The notes beneath the pieces were generated by a model. The model was not told the DNA's origin, did not search any database, and saw nothing but the letters and a program-made list of their open reading frames with translations. The translations under genes and the position numbers were made by a program. 64,000 bases of DNA from Psilocybe azurescens (lineage: Eukaryota; Basidiomycota; Agaricomycetes; Agaricales; Agrocybaceae), in the NCBI GenBank assembly GCA_023853785.1, contig JAJIRX010001003.1, positions 1 through 64,000 of the forward strand, given 5' to 3'. Positions 37,305 through 47,051 of this stretch are shown one piece after another (position 1 is the first letter of the stretch; every line of letters begins with the position of its first letter).

Positions 37305-40300
37305 ATGACGTGGACGCGTTTTCTGCTCTCCTTGCACGTTCTTTTCCAAACCCACACTCTTTTACTAGGCCCTCTGTCCTGCTCGGCTGCGAGCATCGTT
37401 TCATCAGGCAACTTCACGGTAGTCTCGCAGAACAAAACTTCTGTTGTGCCGACCAATGGGACAACTGCTGCGTCAACTGGCCCAACGCAAAGTATACTCA
37501 CAACACAATTTGTCAATGCAACTTCGGTTTCTTCCGTCGCGACACTCGTTCCCACTCAGGTATCTTCTGTCCAGTCGCAAAACGCGACTTTGACTTCCAC
37601 TTTGACGACGACGAGCCCGTCCCAGCCTACTCAATCCATCGACCCAACAACTTTGGAAGAAATACATACCCTACAATCCCGAAGGCTTAGCTCCATCATT
37701 GGAGCAACCTCCTCTCCAGATCAAATCTCCGCATGGTGAGAATTGTATTCGCCGCTATATAATGTGGGGCATATACTCATGCAGGAAATCAAGGCTGTCA
37801 ACTCTTGGGAGCGACGGGAAATGGCCTGACAGCGAGGTAGACTACACTACAGGATGTGACGCTCGTCGAGCAAACTGGCCTGCCCAAACACACTGGCAAC
37901 GCATTCGTGAGTTACCTTAGGTTGACAATAGCAATAACTCAAGATTAATTAACTTCTATACTTTTAATGGAAGTGGTTATGTCTGCTGCTTGGCATGGTG
38001 GTTTGGCAGGCGATAATCAATTCGTCAAAGACCCTGCGTTGAGAGTCGCTATTTCCAGTGCCATGGATTACTGGTTTGGCAGAGATTTCACAAACCCAGC
38101 CTGCCTGGACTCAGGAGGCACTACTTCCTGCCCTTGCACCAATCCAGATAATAGTCTATGGTATGACAATTCTCAGTTTGCTCATGTCCATCCAGCGAGC
38201 TTACCTGCTATTATGCAGGAACACTAACTGGTTCTCAAACGTTAGCTTCTGATATACCAACTTTTCTGGAAACTCACCTGCTGACCATGGCCGCAGATCA
38301 TTCTAATTCCGGAGCTTGTGAGCCAGACGTGTCTTCTTCTCAACGACACACTTGTGCAGACGCAACTCGATAACTGCACGCACATGACTGGGCGTACATA
38401 TGGGACGTTTGACCACAATATTAATGGAGTGGGCACCTTAACAGGGGCCAATGCTCTTGACGTCGCCAAAATTGGAATCGACCAAGCCCTTTTAACCTAT
38501 AACGTTTCATTGCTCACAGATGCTTATCGGCGAGTGCATTTGGAACTCCAAATAAAAAATGGAATCAAGGTAGACGGTATCCGGGCAGATGGGTCTTTCG
38601 GTGAGTCTTTTTGCGATCTGTGAGCAATCGACGGTCGAGAAAGAAAAAAACGCTGAAATCTATTTATAGGACAGCACGGTGGAATGTTGTACAATGGAAA
38701 TTATGGTGAATTACTTCATCTCAACTTTTGAAGACATTTCATTGATTTAGTTTTGGTTCTAGGAAAGGACTAGTACGGTTGGAGCTATCTTCTTTGTTGT
38801 CACCACTTCTAACTGTCTCGTACTAGCACTAATGACCTCCTTGATCTTGAAGTTGAGGCAGGAGGAACCCAATTTGCAGCAGATTCCGATTCTCAGGAGG
38901 CGTTTGCAACTTTATTCGACGGTGATCGATGGATGATTTTCCGTAACTCGATTACAGGAGTCCTTCATTGGGATTTTGTGAGTTACAATCTATGCTACCG
39001 TGGCACCTAGTAATCTGACTCGGTGTACTTTTGACTAGTCCGCACTTGGCCGATTCATCAGCTTCCCGGTTATCGACGCACAGTACATCAAATTTCTCTC
39101 GTTCAGTTATATTTTACTCATCTCTTTTTACAGAGCGACTGGAAGCATCAAAATAAATCTAACAGAAGTCCTTGAGTTGGGTGATCAGTGGTCTTCAGAT
39201 TCCTTGGAAAACTTCGCAAACAGCTTATCTGCTCCCTCCACCAATGCAAACGCGGGGCAACTCGAGGGCAATCGCATGTTTTATGCCAACGACTACATGG
39301 TTAGAAGTCATTGAGACTGCGTTATTCAATATATCTGAAAATGTACTCCGCACCAGGTTCAACGAGGCAAAAATTACGTGACATCTTTCAAAATGTTTTC
39401 TTCGCGGACTCAAAATACAGAATGCACCAATCTGCAAAATGTGAGGACTAAATTGTTGTTGCCATCCCTGACCTTCGAGCTCATACCCCCGATAGCCCGA
39501 AGGTTTCCACTTGTCTGACGGCGTCATTTATACATACCTGGTTGGGAACGAATATGAGGATATTTCAGCAGCATGGGATTGGAACCTCATCCCAGGGATA
39601 ACAGTCGACTATGGCGCCACACCTCTTGTCTGTGGAACAACACAACAAACCGGCATAGAAAGCTTTGTTGGTGGTGTTTCCGACGATACAATTGGAGTTG
39701 TAGCTCTGCGGTATACCAATCCTCTTACTCGATCGCTTCATTTCCAAAAGGCAGTATTCTTCCTCAATGACGACGTTCAACATGTCATGGTATCCAACAT
39801 ATCTTCCACGACCAGCGCCCCCGTGTTTACCGTTCTTGATCAAAAACGACATAGTGGCAGTGTGGTTGTGAACGGGGCAGAAGGGCAATCCATGGCAAAA
39901 ACCCAGGTCGGAGACATTATGGCATGGAAATGTGGGGTATGCGTTTCCGGATTTCAATGGTACCGCCAGCCTGTCCGTCCAATTCGGCGAAAAATCTGGC
40001 AACTGGTCTGCGATTGGAACATCCACCCAACCGCCCATTACGGTGGATCTATTCGCAGCATGGATCGAGCATGATACATTATCTGCTTCGATCGAATATA
40101 CGGCATTCCCTGGTACCACTCAGAATCAATTCAAGCAAAAAAGCAAACAGCTTCAACTCCAAACAGTCCAGAATGATGGAAGCATATCAGCTATATTCGA
40201 TGAAGCCAATCAAACTGTCATGGTAGTGTTCTGGGAGGGAGCAGGAGGTTCAATCACATTTACACCTGGTAAAAGGCCGCACCCGTCACCATGAATGCTT

Positions 40301-40509
40301 CCGGAAATCTTGCAGTGATCTACAAGCTCAACACTGGAGAGGTCACCATCTCTGATCCCTCGCAATCTATCATAGCAGCACAAGTATCGCTAATCCTCGG
40401 AGTTGGAATAAAACCTAAACATTGGGGAGCAGGCACAGTGAAGACACTGGTGTTCCAACTTCCGACCGACGGCTTAGCAGGAAGTAGTGTAGCTCAAACC
40501 ATCAACTGA
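37305..40509 (+). CDS. Secreted polysaccharide lyase family 8 (copy 2)
   Basis: This is a diverged tandem copy of the neighbouring PL8 gene. ATG 37305 starts MTWTRFLLSLHVLFQTHTLLLG, a signal peptide, followed by a Ser/Thr-rich linker of about 90 residues absent from copy 1, which probably carries O-glycans. Then come WPDSEVDYTTGCDARRANWP, AWHGGLAGDNQFVKDPALR, DYWFGRDFTNPACLDSGG, NTNWFSN followed by IILIPELVSQTC, and RADGSFGQHGG..LYNGNYG with the catalytic His/Tyr. Next are NEYEDISAAWDWNLIPGITV and YTAFPGTTQNQFKQ. An intron sits inside the TECTNLQN/PEGFHLSDG junction that copy 1 lacks. The frame breaks at an A4 run (40271-40274) after FTPGK. The catalytic residues seem kept, so both copies look active once frame errors are allowed for. 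Confidence 0.92.
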
Positions 40510-40660
40510 CACTAGTCTTACCGTCAACTCTTGGTTACATGGACGTATCCCACTTATTTTGTTTGTGCAAATAATATCTTTTGAGCCCACATGGAAGATT
40601 TCACGAGTGCAGGAATCGTAAAAATGTTCATAGCGAAGTATACAACAGGGGAAAAATAGA

Positions 40661-41610
40661 TCAGAACACGGGTTGCTCAACATAAGCCTCGGGTTGCTGG
40701 TAACCGGGCTCGGCAGCGTACTCCTCGACGGGGGCGGCAACAGCGACGGGAATGGCAGGTTCGCGTTGCTCCGAAGTGGGTTCCGAAACGACCTTGTCGA
40801 CAGGGGGTTCGAGGATTTGGACGGAATCGGGGAGGGGTTTGCGGGGTCCGAGCTGACCTTCGGGATCCCATCCTTTCATGCTGATAGAAAAGGTCAGTGA
40901 CGTGTAAGAATATGATAAACGATAGAAAAAGCACACATTTTGACTTTGATTCCGAGGACACCCTGTCGGAGCAGGACGTGGCGGACAGCATAGTCAACGA
41001 AGTCACGGGCGGGTTGACCAGAGTGGATCATGAAGCCGTCGGTGAATTTCATCGACTTGGCACGGGCAGCGCGAAGTTTGCCAGAAACAACAACCTCACA
41101 ACCTTTAGCACCAGACTCCATAACAAAACGGAGGACACCGTAGCAAGCACTGTGACACCAAGTTAATATTATCCAGCGATCTCTGCTAGCCTGACATACC
41201 GGCGGACGGCGAGACCACCGAGGAGCTTGTACCTCAAGCTCTCACACTGGGCAATGGCAGAAAGACCACGGTATTGAACCTTCTCGGCATAGAGTTCGAG
41301 GGAGTTTTCGGGGAATTTGAAACGTTTTTGGACGAGGGCAGTGAGTTCACGAATGCGGCGACCCTTCTCTCCAAGGACTTCCTGAGTATGGGTAGCACGG
41401 ATAATGATCTAAAATTCATGTTAATTAATAATAAATTCGAATATAATCACAGGATCAAAGGCGAATTACCTCAGTGCGGGCGTGGGTCACTCGGACATCA
41501 CAGCCAGAGTAGCCTTCCTCAGCAAGCTCACGGGTGAAGAACTCGTTGAGTTCGGCGCGGAAGACACCATCAGCCACGAACTTTCTCTTTTTGCTAATTT
41601 GAGCCGACAT
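40661..41610 (-). CDS. RPS3: Small-subunit ribosomal protein uS3
   Basis: uS3 is a 40S ribosomal protein at the mRNA entry site with a KH domain. The ATG at 41610 ([20 protein letters not shown]) is the family start; the longer frame upstream is not coding. The exons read [109 protein letters not shown] and the variable tail ending EAYVEQPVF. The GEKGRRIRE block is the KH GxxG loop. Introns are short with GT..AG ends, and no frame break is needed. Confidence 0.96.
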
Positions 41611-42250
41611 TTTTGACGATGGCGCTATAGACAACAGACAGACGAGTTCAGCAAAGAGCTTTGATAGCAATTCAATAACTAGTTCATACCTTGCTTGCTG
41701 TGAAGGTCGAGGACGCCGCCGATAATACGCTACCTTCCATCTGATCGGGTGGCTTGATGGGCTACATAGTTTCAATCGCCCATTGCCGGACACGTGACTA
41801 CACTCTTTATATATAAATCGCGTTCGATGTTCTGGGAAATTTTGTCCTCATCCTCTGTGCTGCTCTACAAGACGCATTTTCTGTTCTGAACCATCTCATC
41901 ATTGCCGCCTGGTTAGTTCATATTTCTCCTAGTTTTATTTCTTCCATATTCTGTGACGAGTGTTGTAATTTCTCAACCTATGGCACCTCTTAGTCGATTT
42001 ATTTCGCGTACAATGTATGCGGTTTAATGACATCAATGACTTTCTGAGGATACTGCTTCTGTCATATCGTGTGTACCCAGTACTTACATACTTCTTTGCA
42101 GGTTTCCATCTATGTCTACGTTTCACTTTCTGTTGGCCATGGGTCTTTCTGTATCAATATTGTGTATGACTGCAAATATCTATCTAGCTATCGTCTGTCT
42201 GTTTTTCCGTGTTAGATTGGTTAGTAAATCTCGAAGAAACTTGGTATCCG
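41611..42250. promoter_or_regulatory. uS3 upstream region
   Basis: About 640 bp between the uS3 start and the end of the thiolase gene, both on the minus strand. Around 41788 there is an E-box CACGTG, and at about 41805-41815 a TATATATAAA stretch, some 200 bp upstream of the uS3 start. Their use as promoter sites is inferred from position only. Confidence 0.4.
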
Positions 42251-43995
42251 TCAACGTGTTCCTTCGTTCACGAAGATCCCAGCTGCCCCCATTCCACTTC
42301 CAACACACATACTTGTCAACAGAATGTTTCCGTTCTTTCTCTTGAGCTCTGCCAGTCCTGTCACGACTTGTCGAACACCAGCTATGTTTTGCCTCAGCAA
42401 ATTAACCTGGCACATGAAAGAAAAGACGACATACTCATGGCAAGAGGGTGTGAGATAGCTATCGCGCCACCGCTGCGTAATATTAGCCCGTGTCAAGTCT
42501 TTGGCATTCTCAGACAGCTTACTTTGGATTTATCTTTTTGATTGGCACGCCCAATTCCTCCACACAGTACGCAAATTGTGAGGCGAACGCTTCGTTGATC
42601 TGTGTAATGCGTTCTCAGAAACCGATCAGAATATGAGCAGGAGCACGCACTTCATAAACATCCACGTCTTCTTTTGTCAACCCTACTTGCTCAAGGACCT
42701 TTGGAATGGCGAAGATAGGCGAGATGCCCATGTATCGAGGCTCCACACCTGCAACGCATTAAGCGTTAGTTTGCCACTCCCGATACATCCCGTTCGACAT
42801 ACCGACAACGGTGGATGTGATATATTTGCCAACAATTTCCATGCCTTCCTCCTCTGCTCTCGCACGAGTCGTCAAAATGCAAACCCCCGCACCATCACCT
42901 ACTCCACTAGCATTTCCAGCTGTGGTGCTCGATTCTCCCCAGTTTGGAAAAGCGGGCTTCAATTTCGCCAGTCCTTCCAGAGTGACTCCAGGCCTAACAG
43001 TGTCGTCGACAGAAACTATTTGACCTTTCAGTTCAATGGGAATAATTTCATCCGCGAATATCCCACTCGACACAGCCTAATGATGAAAGTAGCAGCTTAA
43101 TTCCTGCCTTGAACGAAATAATTCAACGACTTTACCTTGCTTGCCCTGCTGTGAGATATAAATGCATATTCATCTTGCTTCTTACGCGAAACGCTGTAAG
43201 TCTGCGCGACCATTTCGAGGTCCAGCCCATAGGCTGTGCCATGTCCCTCTATGTAAGAGAAAATCCGTGAGAATAGTGATTAGCGTACCTGCATGCAATC
43301 GTATGCGTGAGGGTGCTGAGAGACTGCCTCGACAACTTCAGGAGTAGGCCTGGGGCTTAACGAACATGGTCAACACAACGCACATCTGGGTGAACTATTC
43401 GTCAACTAACTTCAAACTCATGCTCTCCGCGCCGACTGCGAGGCCAAGTGAAGCTTCTCCGGTTTGGATGGAATTCGCAATGGTACGAATGGCCATCAAA
43501 CCTGAGGAGCATAGCCTGTTGACAACTGAGATTGGCACTTGATATGGGATACCGGCCGCAATGGCGGCTGCTCTTGACACATAAAGAGGGGAAGGAGGAT
43601 GGCAAGTTGCTGAGAAGACATCTTCAACCACAACTAACTTGGATGGAATGGCACATCGGAAGAGACGTACCCACGCAAATATCATCAATCTTGGATGGGT
43701 CTAACTTTGTTTTCTCAAGAGTAGCCTAGAAAACAGATGAGGGCACGAGAATGGCACGATATTGTCTGACAAGACCTTGAATAATGCATGCAAGAGCTCA
43801 TCAACCGGGGTGTCTTTTAGTTGGCCTTTCTTAGCTTTCCCAATCGCAGTACGCTTCGCGAATGTAATGACAACATCGTCGGGTCTCTTTTTTGAGAATG
43901 TCTGCCAGACCGTTGTATCGCGTCGAAGAACTAGCTGCTCGCTTCAATGCCGGGTGGACGGTGCGCGCCAGGGATATGCGGGAAGTGAGCAGCAT
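42251..43995 (-). CDS. 3-ketoacyl-CoA thiolase (acetyl-CoA acyltransferase)
   Basis: This thiolase cuts 3-ketoacyl-CoA with CoA in the last step of beta-oxidation. ATG 43995 gives [20 protein letters not shown], rich in Arg and hydroxyl residues like a mitochondrial presequence; a clean PTS2 (R-L-x5-H-L) is not seen, so the compartment is uncertain. Conserved blocks: [34 protein letters not shown] (nucleophile Cys), [30 protein letters not shown] then [31 protein letters not shown] (catalytic His kept, but the family usually has GHPxGxTG) and [14 protein letters not shown] (second Cys). The frame breaks at an A6 run on the coding strand (43888-43893); five A would give [16 protein letters not shown]. 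Confidence 0.92.
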
Positions 43996-44436
43996 GTTAA
44001 CGACAACAAAGAACAGATTTAAGAAAGCGAGGGAAGGGAATGCAAGGGGTTACTGTAAAGCCGACCGTGTATAAGTACATGTTCACATGAGAAGGTTGGC
44101 AGAGGAGAGTGCCGCGGACCAGATCCGGCAGGCGAGAACTCGTGAGAGCATCGTCATATCGCTCGACGACCCACGCTTTACCTGGCTTCCACTCAACTTT
44201 GGAAATACACAGGCAGAAACTGTAGCATATATAAATTCCATTAATAATTTACAAATATGTCTATTGTGGATTTCCAGGGTAATCGAGAACGTCTTCAACA
44301 GACTGTTACCACGAGGCAATACAAGAATCATGCCAAATGCTCAGTTAAGGTATAACTAAAAATTTTGTGGAAGATAGATAGTTCAGCTCAATGGCGTGGG
44401 CTAGAAAGCTAAATACTCACAAATGCACGAAAGCCG
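43996..44436. other. Intergenic between thiolase start and bL32m end
   Basis: About 440 bp with the thiolase promoter. Nothing specific is recognised. Confidence 0.4.
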
Positions 44437-44882
44437 TTATAAAGCGTCATGACAGATCAGGAATCTCTCCAACTTCTTTGTTTTTGCCTTCCATGCACGC
44501 GTCACTGCACTGTAGCAGTTTGGGCATATATTATGGGCAAGCTTGACTGATCCACAACCAGCGCAATTGGTGATATCTACAGAGGCAGTCATAAGACTGA
44601 ACGCGCGAGAATTTTAATGAAGGAGACGTACTGCGCTTGTCCTTGAGACCCTTGTTCGCGCTCCTCATAGCTTTTCGTGAATGGGATGTTTTTGACTTGG
44701 GCACGGCAAGCAGGAAGGGGAGGGAAGAGGTCAAGAAGAGAGTCCAGAGAGGGCAAAGACCAGGACGTGCTGGGCGGGCTGAGAGACGCCGAAGCGACAG
44801 CTGGTGCTGCCCATCGACTGAAAAGCGAGAAGCGTATCGATGGCAGAAGGCTCTGCGTTTGCCGTAGTGCGAGGGCAGCCAT
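44437..44882 (-). CDS. MRPL32: Mitochondrial ribosomal protein bL32m
   Basis: A protein of the mitochondrial large ribosomal subunit. The N-terminus MAALALRQTQSLLPSIRFSL is a mitochondrial presequence followed by SLDSLLDLFPP. The mature part begins with LLAVPKSKTSHSRKAMRSAN and KGLKDK. After an intron comes the zinc-binding part DITNCAGCGSVKLAHNICPNC (two CxxC pairs) and YSAVTRAWKAKTKKLERF. The frame breaks at a four-base run (44717-44720, G on plus); one base fewer would join DLFPP to FLLAVPKS. The gene shares a 132-bp intergenic promoter with the divergent NDUFA5 gene, another mitochondrial protein, so common control is likely. Confidence 0.93.
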
Positions 44883-45014
44883 GGCAGACGACGTGAGTGG
44901 GACAAGTGCAAAAGCTAGAAATTGAAAATTGACACTCCGACGCGTTTGCTCTCACACTGCCGCCGAATACTTGCTCGCCCCTCGCCGTCGTCATCGTCCC
45001 CGTTCTCCTCCACA

Positions 45015-45472
45015 ATGTTCCGCCTCACACATTCTCTGCGCCAGGCTCTTAAAACGCACAACCGGTATCCACGGCCTCAACGTGCACCCAAACCCCCTTC
45101 CCGAACTTGTCAAAACATATGAATCCACACTTTCGACACTCCAGTCTATCCCGCAAACATCCGTTTATCGACAGGGGCGTCGAAGCGCTTGTACGGCGCA
45201 AACTGAACATCGTAGCAAATAAGTCCAACGGGGACATCTCATTGGCAGAGAAACTGCTTAAGGAAGGCCAGATCGAGGAAGCGTTGGACATTGCTGCAGA
45301 CGAACTAGCACTTGCTGCCAAAATGGTGGAATGGAAAGCGTGAGCAGATTACTCCTCTCATTGGCGTGTATATCTTATGCATTGAATCTGCAGATGGGAA
45401 CCATTGGAGGAGAAACCAGAACCTGGACAATGGGAATATGTTGGACAGACGGAGACGACACCCTCATCATGA
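45015..45472 (+). CDS. NDUFA5: Mitochondrial complex I subunit NDUFA5 (29.9 kDa type)
   Basis: An accessory subunit of NADH:ubiquinone oxidoreductase. The sequence contains TTGIHGLNVHPNPLPELVKT, YESTLSTLQSIPQTSVYRQ, VEALVRRKLNIVANKSNGD and EEALDIAADELALAAKMVEW, then over a GT..AG intron WEPLEEKPEPGQWEYVG. This is the ETC complex I conserved region. ATG 45015 (MFRLTHSLRQAL) gives a short presequence. Two places break the frame, an A4 run (45051-45054) and a G4 run (45174-45177), each consistent with one base too many. The promoter is shared with bL32m, and a tRNA gene lies downstream on the other strand. Confidence 0.92.
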
Positions 45473-45635
45473 GCTTGCTGCTGTAATTTATCGATACAAA
45501 ACACGATTTGAATTTTAGACCAAAAGCGAACAAAGAGGGGAAACTTGAATATGAAGAAGCTGAAGGTGTCGCTGAACCAGAAGGAATATCTTGATTGATT
45601 ATGAGCCATTGAGTCGAATAACTGAAAGGAAAAGA

Positions 45636-45647
45636 TGCAAAAAATTC
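45636..45647 (-). terminator. Pol III terminator of tRNA-Ser
   Basis: On the transcribed (minus) strand the tRNA is followed within a few bases by a run of six T, the standard RNA polymerase III stop signal. Confidence 0.65.
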
Positions 45648-45739
45648 GCTGGAAGCAGGATTTGAACCTACGCGGTGAAACACCAAGTGATAAATTTGAC
45701 CATTCAAATCACTCGCCTTAACGACTCGGCCATTCCAGC
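45648..45739 (-). tRNA. tRNA-Ser(UGA) with an 11-nt intron
   Basis: A 92-nt sequence folds as a class II tRNA. The acceptor stem is GCTGGAA with TTCCAGC, and the D arm contains GGCCGAGTCGTTAAGGC. The anticodon stem is AGTGA/TCACT with loop TTTGAA, interrupted by an 11-nt intron just after the base 3' of the anticodon UGA. A long variable arm (TGGTG/CACCG-like) and a T arm with GGTTCAAATCC (B-box) follow. A run of six T lies just past the 3' end on the transcribed strand, as expected for a Pol III terminator. Confidence 0.93.
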
Positions 45740-45895
45740 TGACGGAAAACAAGGGCAATTATGGGATCAGAGCCAGCATAACAGTTAAGACTGGACTGGT
45801 GGCTGAGTGATTTGGTTTGTTCTTTGCCCTTGCTCTGTACCACCCTTCCAAGGTTCCGCTGCCTAGAGCAGCTTTCGCTTTTATTTCACGCCATA

Positions 45896-46586
45896 ATGGA
45901 TTCTTTAATCCCTTTCACAACATCGGGCTCCCTGGTGGATTGTGTGGACAGTACGTCTGCCCAAAGTCATCGCGCTTCTCCAGTTCCGTCCTGAGCAAAT
46001 TCCCTCTCGTTTTGCTTTTTGCAACCCACCTCAATCTCAATCTCAAATTTCACGCTTTCCAATCGGTCATGATGCACTTTGCCCAGGAAAGATGCTAGTA
46101 ATCCTACGCGACGGCAGGAAACTTCACGGTGTCCTCCGTTCATATGATCAGTTCGGTGAGAATCCGCTGATTCCCCCCCCCTCGGGGCTTTCGCTATTCT
46201 GGCAGAGAGGATGCTCACACTTTATGACCAGCCAATCTCGTTCTCGAAGACACCGTCGAGCGTATATACCATGGAAACGCATTTGCGGAGAGCTGGCATG
46301 GCCTGTTCCTCATCCGAGGAGAGAATGTAGTGCTGCTCGGCGAAATCGTGCGTTCGTTCAATGTCTGTTAGCCCTCCCATTCCCCTTAACAATCTGTTCT
46401 CCATATTCATTCTCAGGACCTGGACAAGGAAGAGGATGTCCCACTCAAGCAAGTTGACTACAACCTGCTCGCGTCATACCACAAACAAGACGCCGACTCC
46501 AAAAGGAACGCGAAGATGCCAAATCACAGATCTTGTACGAGCAGAAAGGGTTCTGCAAGGAAGGAGGCGAAGGGGATGGATACTGA
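45896..46586 (+). CDS. LSM1: U6 snRNA-associated Sm-like protein LSm1
   Basis: LSm1 is the defining subunit of the cytoplasmic Lsm1-7 ring that binds oligoadenylated mRNA 3' ends and promotes decapping. The start exon reads [18 protein letters not shown]; Sm motif 1 follows as [22 protein letters not shown], split over introns into [15 protein letters not shown]. Sm motif 2 is [16 protein letters not shown], then [16 protein letters not shown]. The C-terminus [18 protein letters not shown] is the hallmark tail of LSm1. Between YHKQDAD and KEREDAK one base is missing (near 46497). Introns have GT..AG ends; the first is over 100 bp. Confidence 0.94.
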
Positions 46587-47051
46587 AATTCTTATGCCCT
46601 TCCATCGCAGAGGACCCTGTTTCGTCGCTGTATGCTATGCCATCTCGTTTTCACACATGGATAAAGATGCCATCCAAGGATATATCTCAATTCTTAGTCG
46701 CTTGAAAGCAATTGATTGTAAAGTAGTTATCTATACACACAAGTTATCACTTGCAAGAAGCTGAGAAATGCCAATAAAAGCTACACATAGCACGAAGAAT
46801 ACACGCTGATGGGAATGCGGGCGAAAACGACAGCAAGCAAGATGCGGTAAAAAAAGGAAGAAGAGGAAAATGGAGGAAAACAACAACACCTGAAATGTGT
46901 GCGAGAAAGAAATCAAGAATTAACAACGTGGTATGAAATGAAACAGAAGTGGAACAGAAATCAAAGGGAGTATACATACAGTATATGACGGGTGAGAGGG
47001 GGGGATAAATTTCATGTTCCAAATCATTTTGGGTCGTCGTAATCATGGTGG
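46587..47051. other. Intergenic between LSM1 and the SPP1-like gene (convergent)
   Basis: About 465 bp between two 3' ends. The region is purine-rich on the plus strand and holds no gene that I can support. Confidence 0.45.

Noticed and set aside
41455..41793. Longer uS3 start at 41793
   Set aside because: The upstream extension has no family similarity; [11 protein letters not shown] at 41610 is the conserved start.
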